A stretch of DNA of 64,000 nucleotides from Cupriavidus basilensis OR16. Its GTDB lineage: Bacteria; Pseudomonadota; Gammaproteobacteria; Burkholderiales; Burkholderiaceae. Positions 28,158 through 37,376 of this stretch are shown one piece after another. The stretch lies in assembly GCF_000243095.1 (NCBI RefSeq), contig NZ_AHJE01000003.1, forward strand, positions 179,431 to 243,430, read 5' to 3'. Position 1 is the first letter of the stretch, and every line of letters starts with the position of its first letter. Made by a program: the position numbers and the translations under genes. The notes beneath the pieces were generated by a model. It was not told the DNA's origin. It saw only the letters and a list, made by a program, of their open reading frames with translations, and ran no database searches.

Positions 28158-28702
28158 CTATTGCGAGAACCGGCTGCGCTCGTCGCGCTCGAGCGCGGAG
28201 CAGGCTGTCCTGAGGATGGCCGAGAAACGCGTCTGACAGACAGCAAGGCCTTGCCGATCGAGTTCGCATGGAGCTCGCGCCGCTCGCCGGCAGTGGCGAT
28301 ATAGCGGATCGCGTGCGGGGATTCGAGCACGTCCAGGTACACCACCCATCTGCCTTCATGCAGCTTGCCGATCACCACGGTCTCGCCCGTGGCGGCGCGC
28401 AACTCGTTCATGGTGCCGTGCACGCGGTCCAGCACCGGGTCATGCCGCGCGATCTGCTGCGCCATGGCCAGCAGGCGGCCCGTGGGGTAATAGCCCTGGC
28501 GGCGCCCGGTCTCATACAGATAGCCCAGCGAGGTCAGGGTGCGGATCAGCGCCAGGCAGCTCGATGCTGGCACCGCCAGCAACCGGGCCAGCTCCGAGAG
28601 CGACAGCGCGCGCCGCTCGCGCGCGAAGGTTTCAATGATCTCAAGCACGCGCAACGCCGTCTTCACGTTCATCGGCGGCGCCTTGTTGTCGTTGGCGGTC
28701 AT
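28158..28702 (-). pseudogene. IclR family transcriptional regulator, large deletion in effector domain
   Basis: The N-terminal winged helix (VLEIIETFARERRALSLSELARLLA...GYLYETGR) and the start of the effector-binding domain (to SIGKALLSV) are intact. The frame then changes, and a plausible IclR C-terminus (TRFSAILRTACSALERDE) reads out of frame to a stop at 28158-28160. About 80 residues of the ligand-binding domain are missing at ~28240. IclR proteins control catabolic genes. This one lies convergent to the Rieske oxygenase and next to a truncated TonB-receptor gene. Confidence 0.75.
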
Positions 28703-28793
28703 GGGTGGGGCAGGCCCGGATCGGTCGGAAGAGAAGCACTCATCATAATCGATAGCGCCAAGGCAGACGGCGCGGCCCGCCCGATGCCGGGGC

Positions 28794-28946
28794 TCAATAG
28801 CTCACGTTCAGCCCAAGCCGGAAGCTGCGCGGCGTGCCGTAGAACGCCTGCGAGCCGTCGGGTGCGAAAGCCCCGGGTATCGCCACGGCCAGGTTGTCCT
28901 GCTTGACCGAGCAGAGCGCGCCACTGACATTGAGATTCGGAAATCC
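28794..28946 (-). pseudogene. C-terminal remnant of a TonB-dependent outer-membrane receptor
   Basis: The last 50 codons of a beta-barrel receptor read NLNVSGALCSV...DNLAVAIPGAF, then QAFYGTPRSFRLGLNVSY and stop. The final aromatic residue after alternating hydrophobic positions is the outer-membrane sorting signal. Upstream (28947-29100) no receptor sequence continues in any frame, so the 5' ~700 codons are absent. With the truncated IclR gene next to it, this marks a deletion-prone junction or an assembly gap. Confidence 0.65.
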
Positions 28947-29109
28947 CGGTCGGGAAAGATGCCGCATCGGTTGCAGCGTCTCAGTATCCCTGATGCGCGA
29001 GATTGGAGAATCTGCCGGGGATTATTGGGAAATATCCGATTTGTGGCGAAGAAGGCGCTGTTACTCTGCATGCGAAGGCTACTGAGACGCTGCGGACCGG
29101 CTGAAACAG

Positions 29110-29137
29110 TTGACTAGTTTTTTCATAGGGATAAAAT
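29110..29137 (+). promoter_or_regulatory. sigma70-like promoter of the cupin gene
   Basis: TTGACT (29110-29115), a 16-bp spacer and TAAAAT (29132-29137) lie in an A/T-rich patch. Transcription would start near 29144, only ~7 bases before the ATG at 29151. This favours the later ATG at 29217, which has GGAG 6 bases upstream. Confidence 0.6.
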
Positions 29138-29216
29138 AACTTTCACAAACATGAAAAACAGTCCGGACCAACTGGCTCCTTCCCGGGGGAGCTGCTGCGC
29201 CGGCATGGAGACCGCA

Positions 29217-29615
29217 ATGACCACTCCGTCGTCCTTACCGAGCTATTTCGTCAGGGCCGAAGACGTACCCGGCTACCACCCGGCCAATCATGTCGGCACG
29301 TTGAACCGCCGCATCATCGGCCGCGAGAACGTCGGCGCCACCCAGCTTGAGGTCATCCACGGCACCATCGAGCGCGGCAAGGGTGCTTTGCCCCACGCAC
29401 ATCCCGGCATCGAGCAGGTCTGCTATGTGCTGGAGGGCAGGGCACGCGCCGAGGTGAACGGGCAATCGCGCGAGCTTGGGCCTGGCGATTGCTGCTTCTT
29501 CCCAGCCGAGGCCATGCATGTGTTCACGGTGATCAGCGACGAGCCCGTGAAGCTGCTGGTGATCTACGCCCCGCCTTACGAGGAAGCCCCGGAGCGCGTG
29601 ATCCGTCCCGCCTGA
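29217..29615 (+). CDS. Cupin domain-containing protein
   Basis: A 132-residue single cupin barrel. Motif 1 is present (PHAHPGIEQVCYVLEG, with metal-type His, His and Glu) and motif 2 (GPGDCCFFPAEAMH). Start at 29217 rather than the in-frame 29151 because of the promoter position and a GGAG ribosome site. Such small cupins may be isomerases, dioxygenases or ligand sensors, and the substrate is unknown. It precedes two Bug-type binding proteins in the same direction, so it may act on the acid they bring in. Confidence 0.8.
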   Translation: MTTPSSLPSYFVRAEDVPGYHPANHVGTLNRRIIGRENVGATQLEVIHGTIERGKGALPHAHPGIEQVCYVLEGRARAEVNGQSRELGPGDCCFFPAEAMHVFTVISDEPVKLLVIYAPPYEEAPERVIRPA

Positions 29616-29720
29616 GGATGGCTGCCAATCGCTGCCAATAGTTGCGTGTTGCCGCCATTCCGCCCCGGCGGGGCGGCACCCGATATGACGTTTGTTGCTC
29701 AAGCCTGGTAGGAGATTTCG

Positions 29721-30698
29721 ATGACACTGTCTTCCCGACGCCGTTTGCTGGTGTGCGCCGCTATCTGGAGTGCCATGCCGGCATTGGCATGGAGCGGCAC
29801 CTATCCGAGCAAGCCGATCCGCATGGTGGTGCCTTACGCGCCGGGCGGCGCCTCCGACGTGGTGGCGCGGCTGGTTTCGCAGAAACTGGCGGAGGCCTTG
29901 AAGCAGCCGGTGGTGGTGGAGAACCGCCCCGGCGCCAACGGCATCATCGGCACCGACGTGGTCGCGCGTGCCGCGCCCGATGGCTACACGCTGCTGCTCA
30001 ATACGGCCGGCGCGCAGACGCTGAGCCCCGTGCTGTACAAGGCCGGTTACGAGCCGCTGAAGAGTTTCGCGCCCATCAGCCTGATCAGCAGCATCGGCTT
30101 TGTGATGGTGGTCCACCCGTCGGTGCCGGCCAAGACCGTGCAGGAGTTCATCGGGCTGGCACGTGCCAAGAGCCGTCCGTTGAGCTTGTCGGCCGGCAGC
30201 AGCATGATCGAGCTGATCGGGGAGACGTTCAAAACCACCGCCGGCACGCCGGACGTGGTCAGCGTGTCGTATCGCGGCACCGGCCCGCAGATGCAGGCCG
30301 TGGTCGCGGGCGAGGTCGACATGACCATCGATCCCTTCAATTCGATGGCGATGATCCGGGCCGGCAGGCTGCGCCCGCTGGCCGTGCTGTCGCCCAAGCG
30401 CTCGCCGGCGCTGCCCGATGTGCCGACCATGCAGGAAGCCGGGATCCAGGGCATGAACTTCAATTCATGGGCCGGCCTGCTGGCGCCGGCCGGCACCCCG
30501 AAGGAAATTGTCACGCGCCTGAACCAGGAAATCGTACGGATCGTGGCGATGCCGGATATCAAGGAGCGCCTCGCGGCCATCGACTATGAGGCCGTTGGCA
30601 GCACGCCCGAACAGTTCGCCACCATCATTGCCGATGACGCCGCGCGCTGGGCCAAGCTGGTGAAGGACACGAACTACAAGGAAAAGACCGCGCCATAA
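29721..30698 (+). CDS. Bug-type tripartite tricarboxylate transporter substrate-binding protein
   Basis: A 325-residue periplasmic receptor. It has a signal peptide (~1-25, RRRLLVCAAIWSAMPALAWS), the Bug start YPSKPIRMVVPYAPGG and the conserved PGANGIIGTDVVARA and DGYTLL motifs. These proteins bind carboxylates or other small acids for a TctAB-type permease. No permease subunits lie nearby, as is usual for the many orphan Bug proteins of Burkholderiales. AGGAG precedes the ATG. Confidence 0.92.
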   Translation: MTLSSRRRLLVCAAIWSAMPALAWSGTYPSKPIRMVVPYAPGGASDVVARLVSQKLAEALKQPVVVENRPGANGIIGTDVVARAAPDGYTLLLNTAGAQTLSPVLYKAGYEPLKSFAPISLISSIGFVMVVHPSVPAKTVQEFIGLARAKSRPLSLSAGSSMIELIGETFKTTAGTPDVVSVSYRGTGPQMQAVVAGEVDMTIDPFNSMAMIRAGRLRPLAVLSPKRSPALPDVPTMQEAGIQGMNFNSWAGLLAPAGTPKEIVTRLNQEIVRIVAMPDIKERLAAIDYEAVGSTPEQFATIIADDAARWAKLVKDTNYKEKTAP

Positions 30699-30781
30699 CA
30701 CGGCGCGGCAGCTAGTCCCATCGCAACGGCAAAGCGGATCCATCACAGAGATCGCTAGCCAGGAATACAGGAGACAACCCT

Positions 30782-31756
30782 ATGCCAAGCCTCATCACGC
30801 TGCTGCGCGCGGCGCTGCCATTGCTGACCCTGGCCGCGGCGCCGTTCGCGGCCGCGGCCGACGCCTATCCCAGCAAGCCGATCCGCATGGTGGTGCCGTT
30901 CGCCGCCGGCAGCGGCACCGACGCGGTGGCCCGCATCACCGCCAAGGAGCTCGGCGACGCGCTCAAGACCAATGTGGTGGTGGATAACCGCCCCGGGGCC
31001 AACGGCGCGATTGCCGCCGAGATCGTCGCGCAGGCCGCACCCGACGGCTACACGCTGTTCATGACGACCAACACGACGCATTCGGCCAATCCTTCGCTGA
31101 TGAAGAAGCTGCCGTACGACCCGATCCGCGACTTCACGCCGGTGGCGCGCATGGGCAACTTGCCGTTCATGCTGGTGGTCAACCCGAAGCTGCCGGTCAA
31201 GACCGTAGCGGAGCTGATCGCCTACGCGCGCACGCATCCGGGCATGTCTTACGCCAGCGGCAACAGCACCGGGATCGTGTCGGGTGCCACGCTCGGGCGC
31301 ATGGCCGGGCTGGACCTGCTGCACGTGCCCTACAAGAGCACGCCGCCCGCCATGACCGATGTGATCGCGGGGCAGGTACCGATGATGTTTGTCGACGTGG
31401 CGGCCGGGATCGCCAACGTCAAGGCGGGCAAGCTGCATGCGCTGGCGGTGACCACGGCGCAGCGCAGCCGCCTGCTGCCGGACCTGCCGCCGCTGGCGGA
31501 CACGCCCGAGTTGAAAGGCTTCGATATTACCTCCTGGAACGGCGTGTTCGCGCCGGCGAAGGCGCCGGCCGACGTGGTCGACCGGCTTAACCGCGAACTG
31601 TCGCGCATTGCTGCCAGCAAGGAGGTCGCCCCGCGCTTCGAGGCGCTGGGCTTTGAGGCATTCGGGCAATCGCCCAAGCAGTTCTCCGGCTTCGTGGCCG
31701 GCGAACTGGTCAAGTGGACCAAGCTGGTCAAGGACGCAGGCATCCAGCCGGAATGA
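30782..31756 (+). CDS. Bug-type tripartite tricarboxylate transporter substrate-binding protein
   Basis: A 324-residue paralogue of the preceding gene: signal peptide ending AAAADA, then YPSKPIRMVVPFAAGSGTDAVA, RPGANGAIAAEIVAQAAPDGYTLF and VPYKSTPPAMTDVIAGQV. AGGAGACAAC lies upstream. It is followed within 7 bp by an acyl-CoA dehydrogenase gene, which suggests the bound compound is activated to a CoA ester and oxidised. That link is inference. Confidence 0.92.
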   Translation: MPSLITLLRAALPLLTLAAAPFAAAADAYPSKPIRMVVPFAAGSGTDAVARITAKELGDALKTNVVVDNRPGANGAIAAEIVAQAAPDGYTLFMTTNTTHSANPSLMKKLPYDPIRDFTPVARMGNLPFMLVVNPKLPVKTVAELIAYARTHPGMSYASGNSTGIVSGATLGRMAGLDLLHVPYKSTPPAMTDVIAGQVPMMFVDVAAGIANVKAGKLHALAVTTAQRSRLLPDLPPLADTPELKGFDITSWNGVFAPAKAPADVVDRLNRELSRIAASKEVAPRFEALGFEAFGQSPKQFSGFVAGELVKWTKLVKDAGIQPE

Positions 31757-31763
31757 GGTAGGC

Positions 31764-32935
31764 ATGAACTTTGAAAGAACCCCCGAGCAGCGCGCCATTG
31801 TCGAGGCGGTGACGCAGCTGTGCAGCGACTTCGGCGCCGACTACTGGTCGGGCCTGGATGACGAAGGCAAGTTTCCCCACGCGTTCCATCAAGCCATGGC
31901 GCAGGCGGGCTGGCTCGGCATCGCAATGCCGGAAGCGTATGGCGGCGCCGGGCTTGGCATTACGGAGGCGGCGCTGATCATGCAAACGGTGTCGGCGTCC
32001 GGCGCGGGATTTTCCGGCGCGTCGGCCATCCACATGAATGTGTTTGGCCTCAACCCGGTCGTGGTGTTCGGCAATGACCGCCAGAAGGAGGCGGCGCTGC
32101 CGCCGCTGATCGCAGGGACGCAGAAGGCCTGCTTCGCCGTGACCGAGCCCGACGCTGGCCTGGACACCACCCACCTCAAGACCCAGGCCGTGCTGTCGGC
32201 GGATGGCGGCAGCTATCGCGTGGACGGCCGCAAGATCTGGATTTCCACCGCGCAGGTGGCCGATCGCATGCTGCTGCTGGCGCGCACCACGCCGCTGGAC
32301 AAGGTAGCCAAGCCGACGCAGGGCCTGAGCCTGTTCTATACGGCGCTGGACCGCAAGCATATCGAGGTGCGCGAGATCCACAAGATGGGGCGCGCCGCGG
32401 TGGACTCGAACATGCTCTTCATCGACGGGCTGACGGTGCCGGTGACCGACCGCATCGGGGACGAAGGGCGCGGGTTCGAGTACATCCTGCATGGCCTCAA
32501 TCCCGAGCGCATCCTGATCGCGGCCGAAGCCGTCGGCCTTGGCGCGTGGCGCTGGAAGCGGCAACGCGCTATGCGAAGGAGCGCACCGTGTTCGGGCGCC
32601 CGATCGGCCAGAACCAGGGCATCCAGCATCCGCTGGCGCAAGCGTGGATGGCGCTGGAGGCCGCCGACATGATGGTGTGGAAAGCCGCCTGGCTGTACGA
32701 CAACGGCAAGCCCTGCGGGGCAGAAGCCAATACCGCCAAGTACCTCGCGGCGGAGGCCGCGCACCAGGCCTGCCAGACCGCGGTCCTGACGCTGGGCGGC
32801 ATGGGCTACGCGCGTGAATACCAGGTGGAGCGTTACCTGCGCGAGTCGTATATCCCGCGCATCGCCCCGGTCAGCGCGCAGTTGATCATGTGCCATATCG
32901 CCGAGCGCGTGCTGGGTTTGCCGAAGTCATATTGA
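31764..32935 (+). pseudogene. Acyl-CoA dehydrogenase, single-base frameshift
   Basis: The ATG follows GAGGTAGG. The N-terminal and middle domains (CFAVTEPDAGLDTT, KIWISTAQVADRM) read to AAEAVGLG. GGCGCGTGGCGCTGG at ~32543 lacks one C compared with the expected Gly-Arg-Val-Ala-Leu, and ALEAATRYAKERTVFGRPIGQNQ to the C-terminus reads in the next frame. Total length (~390 residues) is normal, so nothing else is missing. The FAD enzyme would introduce an alpha,beta double bond in an acyl-CoA. The 1-base change is of the kind that sequencing error produces. Confidence 0.88.
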
Positions 32936-33004
32936 ACTCGTTCTTGATGCAATGCCCGCCAATCCGCCCGGCGGCGCTGCCATTCTTTCAGCGATGAAAA
33001 TAAT

Positions 33005-33040
33005 AAAAAACGCGCCGCATCTTCATACGGCGCGTTTTTT
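33005..33040. terminator. bidirectional intrinsic terminator
   Basis: AAAAAACGCGCCG (33005-33017) pairs perfectly with CGGCGCGTTTTTT (33028-33040) around a 10-base loop. This gives a GC stem flanked by A and T runs that terminates in both directions between the convergent acyl-CoA dehydrogenase and lipoprotein genes. Confidence 0.92.
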
Positions 33041-33063
33041 TAATCTGAGTAATTGACTGCTGC

Positions 33064-33246
33064 TTACTTGCCCAGTTCGTGACCGATGATGCCGCCCGCC
33101 ACCGCACCGCCGATCGTGCCCGCGGTGCTGCCGTGCGTCAGTTCATGGCCCGCCACGCCGCCAGCCACGGCGCCGGTAGCGGTACAACCGTTCAACCCGA
33201 ACAGAAGCGTTGCGCTCGCGATGAGCGCGCTTGCCAGTCTCAACAT
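33064..33246 (-). CDS. OsmB-like glycine-zipper lipoprotein
   Basis: A 60-residue protein with a lipoprotein signal ending LFGLNGC (lipidated Cys) followed by glycine-zipper repeats (GAVAGGVAGHE, GTIGGAVAGGIIGHE). Small glycine-zipper lipoproteins of the OsmB/Rick_17kDa type sit in the outer membrane or periplasm and are often stress-induced. The gene stands alone with a strong terminator behind it. Confidence 0.85.
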   Translation of the reverse strand: MLRLASALIASATLLFGLNGCTATGAVAGGVAGHELTHGSTAGTIGGAVAGGIIGHELGK

Positions 33247-33375
33247 AGTGGTCTCCTACATGCTTGATGCTGCTGGCGGCGTCAACGGGCGCGCCTGCCA
33301 TGCTTACAAGATAGCCGGGGCACCACGCCCCCCCCCCAACCGGGGCGGCCTCTGATATGGATGTAGGAATTGGAT

Positions 33376-33395
33376 GACGCCGCGAGCGCGGCGTC
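33376..33395. terminator. GC hairpin downstream of the hydroxyacid dehydrogenase gene
   Basis: GACGCCGC-GAGC-GCGGCGTC is a perfect 8-bp stem with a tetraloop about 100 bp past the stop of the leftward gene. There is no U tract in either direction, so it is a weak terminator or an mRNA 3'-end structure. Confidence 0.35.
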
Positions 33396-33498
33396 AGGAA
33401 GGGGGCAACCGGGAAAAGGGCGGCAGGGCAGCAGGGCGGCAGAACCGCTGGCGGCGCAGGCAGCACACCTGCCCGGCAGCCATTCGGCCAGCGCAGGA

Positions 33499-34359
33499 TC
33501 AGCGCAGGCGCTTGATCAGCGAGGAAGTATCGGCACGGCCACAGCCGTCTTGCTGCAGGTCCGCATAGAACTGATCGACCACGGCGGTGACCGGCAGGCT
33601 GGCGCCATTGCGGCGCGCTTCGTCCAGGCACAAGCCGAGGTCCTTGCGCATCCAGTCCACCGCAAAGCCGAAATCGAACTTGTCTTCGATCATGGTCGGG
33701 CCGCGGTTTTCCAGTTGCCAGGAGCCGGCGGCACCCTTGCTGATCACGTCCAGCACCACCTTCATGTCCAGGCCCGCGCGCTCGCCAAAGGCGATGGCTT
33801 CGGACAGACCCTGCAGCAGGCCGGCGATGCAGATCTGGTTGACCATCTTGGCCAGTTGGCCCGCGCCGGAGCCGCCAATGCGGGTGACGGCGCGCGCATA
33901 TGCGCCCAGCACCGGCTCCACCCGCTCGTACACGGCCTCGTCGGCGCCGCACATGATGGTCAGGATGCCCTTTTGCGCACCGACTTCGCCGCCCGAGACA
34001 GGCGCATCGACAAAGTGCAGCCCGCGTTCAGCGGCAGCGGCATACAATTCGCGCGCCACATTGGCACTGGCGGTGGTGTGGTCGACAAACACGCAGCCTG
34101 CCGGTGCGTTGCCATAGGCGCCATCCTTGCCGGTAAGCACCGAGCGCAGGTCATCGTCATTGCCCACGCAGGAGCAGACCACTTCGGCGTCTTGCGCGGC
34201 CAGCGCAGGCGTGGCGGCCGACTTGCCGCCAAATGCCGCGACCCACTGCTCGGCCTTGCCGGCCGTGCGGTTGTAGACGGTGACCTGATGGCCCTTGGCG
34301 GCGAGATGGGACGCCATGTGGTAGCCCATGACACCCAGGCCGATAAATGCAACGCGCAT
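33499..34359 (-). CDS. 2-hydroxy-3-oxopropionate reductase / 3-hydroxyisobutyrate dehydrogenase family protein
   Basis: A 286-residue beta-hydroxyacid dehydrogenase: NAD(P) loop FIGLGVMGYHMA, substrate-binding FVDAPVSGGEVGAQKG, and catalytic Lys in GSGAGQLAKMVNQ. Family members reduce tartronate semialdehyde or oxidise 3-hydroxyisobutyrate. The sequence cannot separate these. The start at 34359 gives the canonical N-terminus (MRVAFIGLG). It is a single gene. The 305 bp upstream to the next gene (34360-34664) hold no recognised gene or clear signal. Confidence 0.9.
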   Translation of the reverse strand: MRVAFIGLGVMGYHMASHLAAKGHQVTVYNRTAGKAEQWVAAFGGKSAATPALAAQDAEVVCSCVGNDDDLRSVLTGKDGAYGNAPAGCVFVDHTTASANVARELYAAAAERGLHFVDAPVSGGEVGAQKGILTIMCGADEAVYERVEPVLGAYARAVTRIGGSGAGQLAKMVNQICIAGLLQGLSEAIAFGERAGLDMKVVLDVISKGAAGSWQLENRGPTMIEDKFDFGFAVDWMRKDLGLCLDEARRNGASLPVTAVVDQFYADLQQDGCGRADTSSLIKRLR

Positions 34360-34664
34360 GCTTTGAAAACTCCGAAGCCCGCGTTTGGCAGCGGGTATGT
34401 GGTTTGGCCAGGTGGGCAGCCCACCGAAGCCGGGAATGCTGCCATTCTTGCACTGCAACGTCAACAAGCGTCGCCATGGGTGATTGTTGCGCGCACGCGC
34501 TTGTCGGGGCCAGCGAGGCGGCGACAAGCCTCGGCGCAAGCTGCGTTCGCTGACCACCGACGATGTGGCAGCCGGCCGCGGCGCGATGCCACCGTGTTGC
34601 CTGGCGTCGTCATCACGCAGCAGGCGGCGGATGGCCCGGCTGCCTGGCAGGCCGGCGCGGCCGG

Positions 34665-35417
34665 CTATTCGAACGACACCTGGCCTGAACCGGTCCGGCT
34701 GACGGCACGCTGGTGCGGCTTGCCGGCAACGACGATGTCGCCCGATCCCGTCAGCGCCACGCTGGCGGCATCCGACGCGTAGCCGAGGAGACGGCCTGAG
34801 CCGCTCAACTGCGCGTCCAGCCTTTGCGCGTGCAAGGCGCTGGCGTCCACCTCGCCGGAACCAGAAATGGCGGCGCGCACGCTGCCGACCGTGCCCTCGG
34901 CAATGATCGAGCCGGAGCCGGACAGGCGCAGGTCGATGGAGGCCTCGTGCAGGCCGGACGCGCGCAGGGTCCCGGCGCCGGGAATGCTGACCGCCTGGAG
35001 CGAGGGCCCGGTAATGGCAACCGTGAGCGGCGCGGCGAGCACGACCGGCGCGCTGAGGCTGATCGTCAGCCTGCCGTCGGTCAGGGTGGTGAGCACCAGC
35101 GGCAGGATGTCCTCGGGCGCGGTGATGGCAACGGAGTAGGTGCGCGAAGCCGAGAACACCGCATCGACCGGGGCGTTGAGTTGCAAGCTGGAGAATGCGC
35201 CGACCATTCGCTGCTCGGTCTTTCCGGGGGCCGTGCCCTTGGTGGCGTCATGGGAAGTCACCACCTGGCCATTGACGATGACGACACTGCCGCCGGATAT
35301 GCCTGATGCGGAAATGCCGCTCTGGTTGATGACCACGGTGCTTGGCTGGGCCAGCGCCGCGCCGGCAAGGCAACTGCATGCCAGGCAGGTGGCGCATAGC
35401 GGGTGGATGTAGGTCAT
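34665..35417 (-). CDS. Exported DUF2807 (GIN/head domain) protein
   Basis: A 250-residue protein with a signal peptide (~1-23, ends ALAQP). It then has a repetitive beta-helix-like DUF2807 region marked by repeated SGSG units (RLSGSGSIIAEG, AISGSGEVDAS, QLSGSGRLLGYA, LTGSGDIVVAG). Such domains sit in the envelope and are of unknown function. The ATG overlaps the stop of the upstream diguanylate cyclase gene (ATGA), so the two are coupled, which hints at a c-di-GMP-linked surface function (inference). Confidence 0.85.
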   Translation of the reverse strand: MTYIHPLCATCLACSCLAGAALAQPSTVVINQSGISASGISGGSVVIVNGQVVTSHDATKGTAPGKTEQRMVGAFSSLQLNAPVDAVFSASRTYSVAITAPEDILPLVLTTLTDGRLTISLSAPVVLAAPLTVAITGPSLQAVSIPGAGTLRASGLHEASIDLRLSGSGSIIAEGTVGSVRAAISGSGEVDASALHAQRLDAQLSGSGRLLGYASDAASVALTGSGDIVVAGKPHQRAVSRTGSGQVSFE

Positions 35418-36514
35418 GGCGATCCTTCAGGCTGGCCAGGCTCCTGGTGGAACGTGTATTTGTCCTTGCCGGTCCTCTTTGAATCATAGAGTGCTTCGTC
35501 GGCTTTGATGAGCGCTTTGGGGAGCGTATCGCCGTCGACCAGGCGGGCCACGCCAATGCTGATTGTCACGGGGTGCTCCGAGGGCATGTCCCGGACGCTG
35601 CGGCACAGCAGGCCGATGCGGATTTCCGTCTCGGCGCGCGTCATCCCTTTGAGATAAATGCCGAACTCTTCTCCGCCCAGCCGTGCGTACTGGCAATCTT
35701 CCATCACCAGCTGGATCCGCGCGGCCACGTGCCTGAGCACTTCGTCGCCAATATCGTGGCCGTAGCGGTCATTGACCTTCTTGAAATTGTCGATGTCCAC
35801 CATTGCCAGGTAGTGGTCCTGCTCGGCGGTGGCGCGCGGCACCAGGCTGCCTGCGTTGAGCATGAAGGCACGGCGGTTGGGGATGTCGGTCAGCGTATCG
35901 ACATAGGCTTGCTGCAGCAAGGTCTTGGCCATGACAAAGTTCTGCACCTTCGCGCGCCACAGCGTGACGAAGGTGTACGCCGTAATGCCGCTGAAGTAGA
36001 GGGAGTAGCAGAGCACCATGATGCCCTTGAGCTCCATCAGGTCATGCGCAGGCATGATGGGAAACAGCAGGGCCCAGGTCACGGCGAAGACACTGAAGAA
36101 CGCCCTGGGGCTCAACGGGAGCCTGGAGGCGCCGAACAGTACGCTGGCTGCCACCAGTATCGACCAGATCGCACGGGTGTCGTCCGGCATGCTCTCAAGC
36201 ACGAGGCGCCCCCCCACGCAGAAGGCAACCACGAAGCCGAAGTTGAGAAACTGGAACTGTTGCGCACGCTGGATGAAGGGTACGGCCACGGTCAGCGCCG
36301 ACAGCAGCGCAAGGTGGAGGATCGAGTTGATCGTGAAACCCTGGCCGCCCTTGAAGCTGACCAGCAGATCGAATACGAGCCAGATTCCCACGCTGGCGGC
36401 GAAGGTCATCAGGCAGAGGCGATGCAGCCGCTCGAACTCATGCTGGGCGAACTCCGCTTGCAGCGGCGCCGACACGGGCTTGTTCAGTAACCCTGATTCG
36501 ACGGTTCGAAACAT
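35414..36514 (-). CDS. Diguanylate cyclase (membrane GGDEF protein)
   Basis: A 366-residue protein with about six membrane spans in residues ~35-190 and a C-terminal GGDEF domain (DTLTDIPNRRAF, MVDIDNFKKVNDRYGHDIGDEVL, RLGGEEFGIYL). It makes c-di-GMP from two GTP. The I-site position (RxxD five residues before the motif) is occupied by an unrelated sequence ending in Cys, so product inhibition through that site is unlikely. It is cotranscribed with the DUF2807 gene. Confidence 0.92.
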   Translation of the reverse strand: MFRTVESGLLNKPVSAPLQAEFAQHEFERLHRLCLMTFAASVGIWLVFDLLVSFKGGQGFTINSILHLALLSALTVAVPFIQRAQQFQFLNFGFVVAFCVGGRLVLESMPDDTRAIWSILVAASVLFGASRLPLSPRAFFSVFAVTWALLFPIMPAHDLMELKGIMVLCYSLYFSGITAYTFVTLWRAKVQNFVMAKTLLQQAYVDTLTDIPNRRAFMLNAGSLVPRATAEQDHYLAMVDIDNFKKVNDRYGHDIGDEVLRHVAARIQLVMEDCQYARLGGEEFGIYLKGMTRAETEIRIGLLCRSVRDMPSEHPVTISIGVARLVDGDTLPKALIKADEALYDSKRTGKDKYTFHQEPGQPEGSP

Positions 36515-36939
36515 GATTCGACTTGCCTTTGAAGGATCAGATGGTCTGGTGCCTGGGCTTGCTCAGGCTCAGGCCGGTGGCAGGGCCGTGCAACGAATCC
36601 AGCGGCAATCATACAAGGACTTGAGGCATGCCGGCGCCGGGCAAAACCGGTTTCAGACGGGCGTTTCAACGCCCGCTCCGGGCACGGCGCGGGCCGCCCC
36701 TTTTTGTCGCCGCCCTTGGTGGCGCGGCGCTCACACGCTGCATGGCGAGGTTCCCTGTGTCGGGTCCCGATGCCTATGCTAGAGGTGGCGGTGGATCGCT
36801 TCGGCTGACGTAGCGGTCGACGCCGGAGTCGGGTATCCCATGCCAAACAGCACGATGCCCGGCGCTCGCCAGTGCCGGAATATACGATGCGGCGCGGGCG
36901 GTTCGTACGATTCGCGCTGGCAGTCGAGTAGGAGGAAAC
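36515..36939. other. 425-bp intergenic region
   Basis: No gene is supported. The region contains the inverted repeat CGGGCGTT-TC-AACGCCCG (36658-36675), without a T run in the needed position. It separates divergently transcribed genes, so it must carry the promoters of both, but no clear -35/-10 pair was recognised. Confidence 0.5.
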
Positions 36940-37356
36940 ATGAGAACGCTGGGCTTGCTGTTCGCCACCACGTTGGCGATGGCGTCGCCGTTGCACGCAT
37001 ACGCAGCGGGTTGCCAATATGACATGCAGTGCAAAGGGGAGCGCATCTGCCAGAAGGGCCAGTGCGTATCTCCGGATGACGATGACCAGAGCGTCGACCA
37101 GTCCGTCAAGCCACCAGCCTCTCGTATTGCTCCCGCTCCGGTGCCTGCCGCCAGCCAGTTGCCCGCGTCCTCCCGCATGGCGAAGAGCGCGCCGCCCGCA
37201 ACACCGGTTCCGGGCGAGCCGCGCTTTTGCTGCACGGTAGCGGGCAGGCTCAAGCTATATAACAACGCAGCGTTCGACCCGGATACCATCGTCGGCGACG
37301 CTTGCCAGGGCATGACCAACTCGGGCAAGCCTGTGCCCGGCACCGCCTGCCAATGA
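36940..37356 (+). CDS. Small secreted cysteine-rich protein of unknown function
   Basis: A 138-residue protein: signal peptide (~1-23, ending AYAAG), then a tight cysteine pattern CQYDMQCKGERICQKGQC (four Cys in 18 residues). A Pro/Ala/Ser-rich linker follows, then a C-terminal part with two adjacent Cys (FCCTVAG) and two more Cys. AGGAGG precedes the ATG and a strong terminator follows. The Cys cluster resembles small disulfide-bonded EB/dickkopf-like modules, found sporadically in proteobacterial exported proteins. No function is assigned. Confidence 0.8.
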   Translation: MRTLGLLFATTLAMASPLHAYAAGCQYDMQCKGERICQKGQCVSPDDDDQSVDQSVKPPASRIAPAPVPAASQLPASSRMAKSAPPATPVPGEPRFCCTVAGRLKLYNNAAFDPDTIVGDACQGMTNSGKPVPGTACQ

Positions 37357-37376
37357 CGTGGCATGAAGCGCCATGC

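Noticed and set aside
36658..36675. hairpin CGGGCGTT-TC-AACGCCCG as a terminator
   Set aside because: There is no T run after it in either direction, and it lies between divergent genes where a terminator is not expected.
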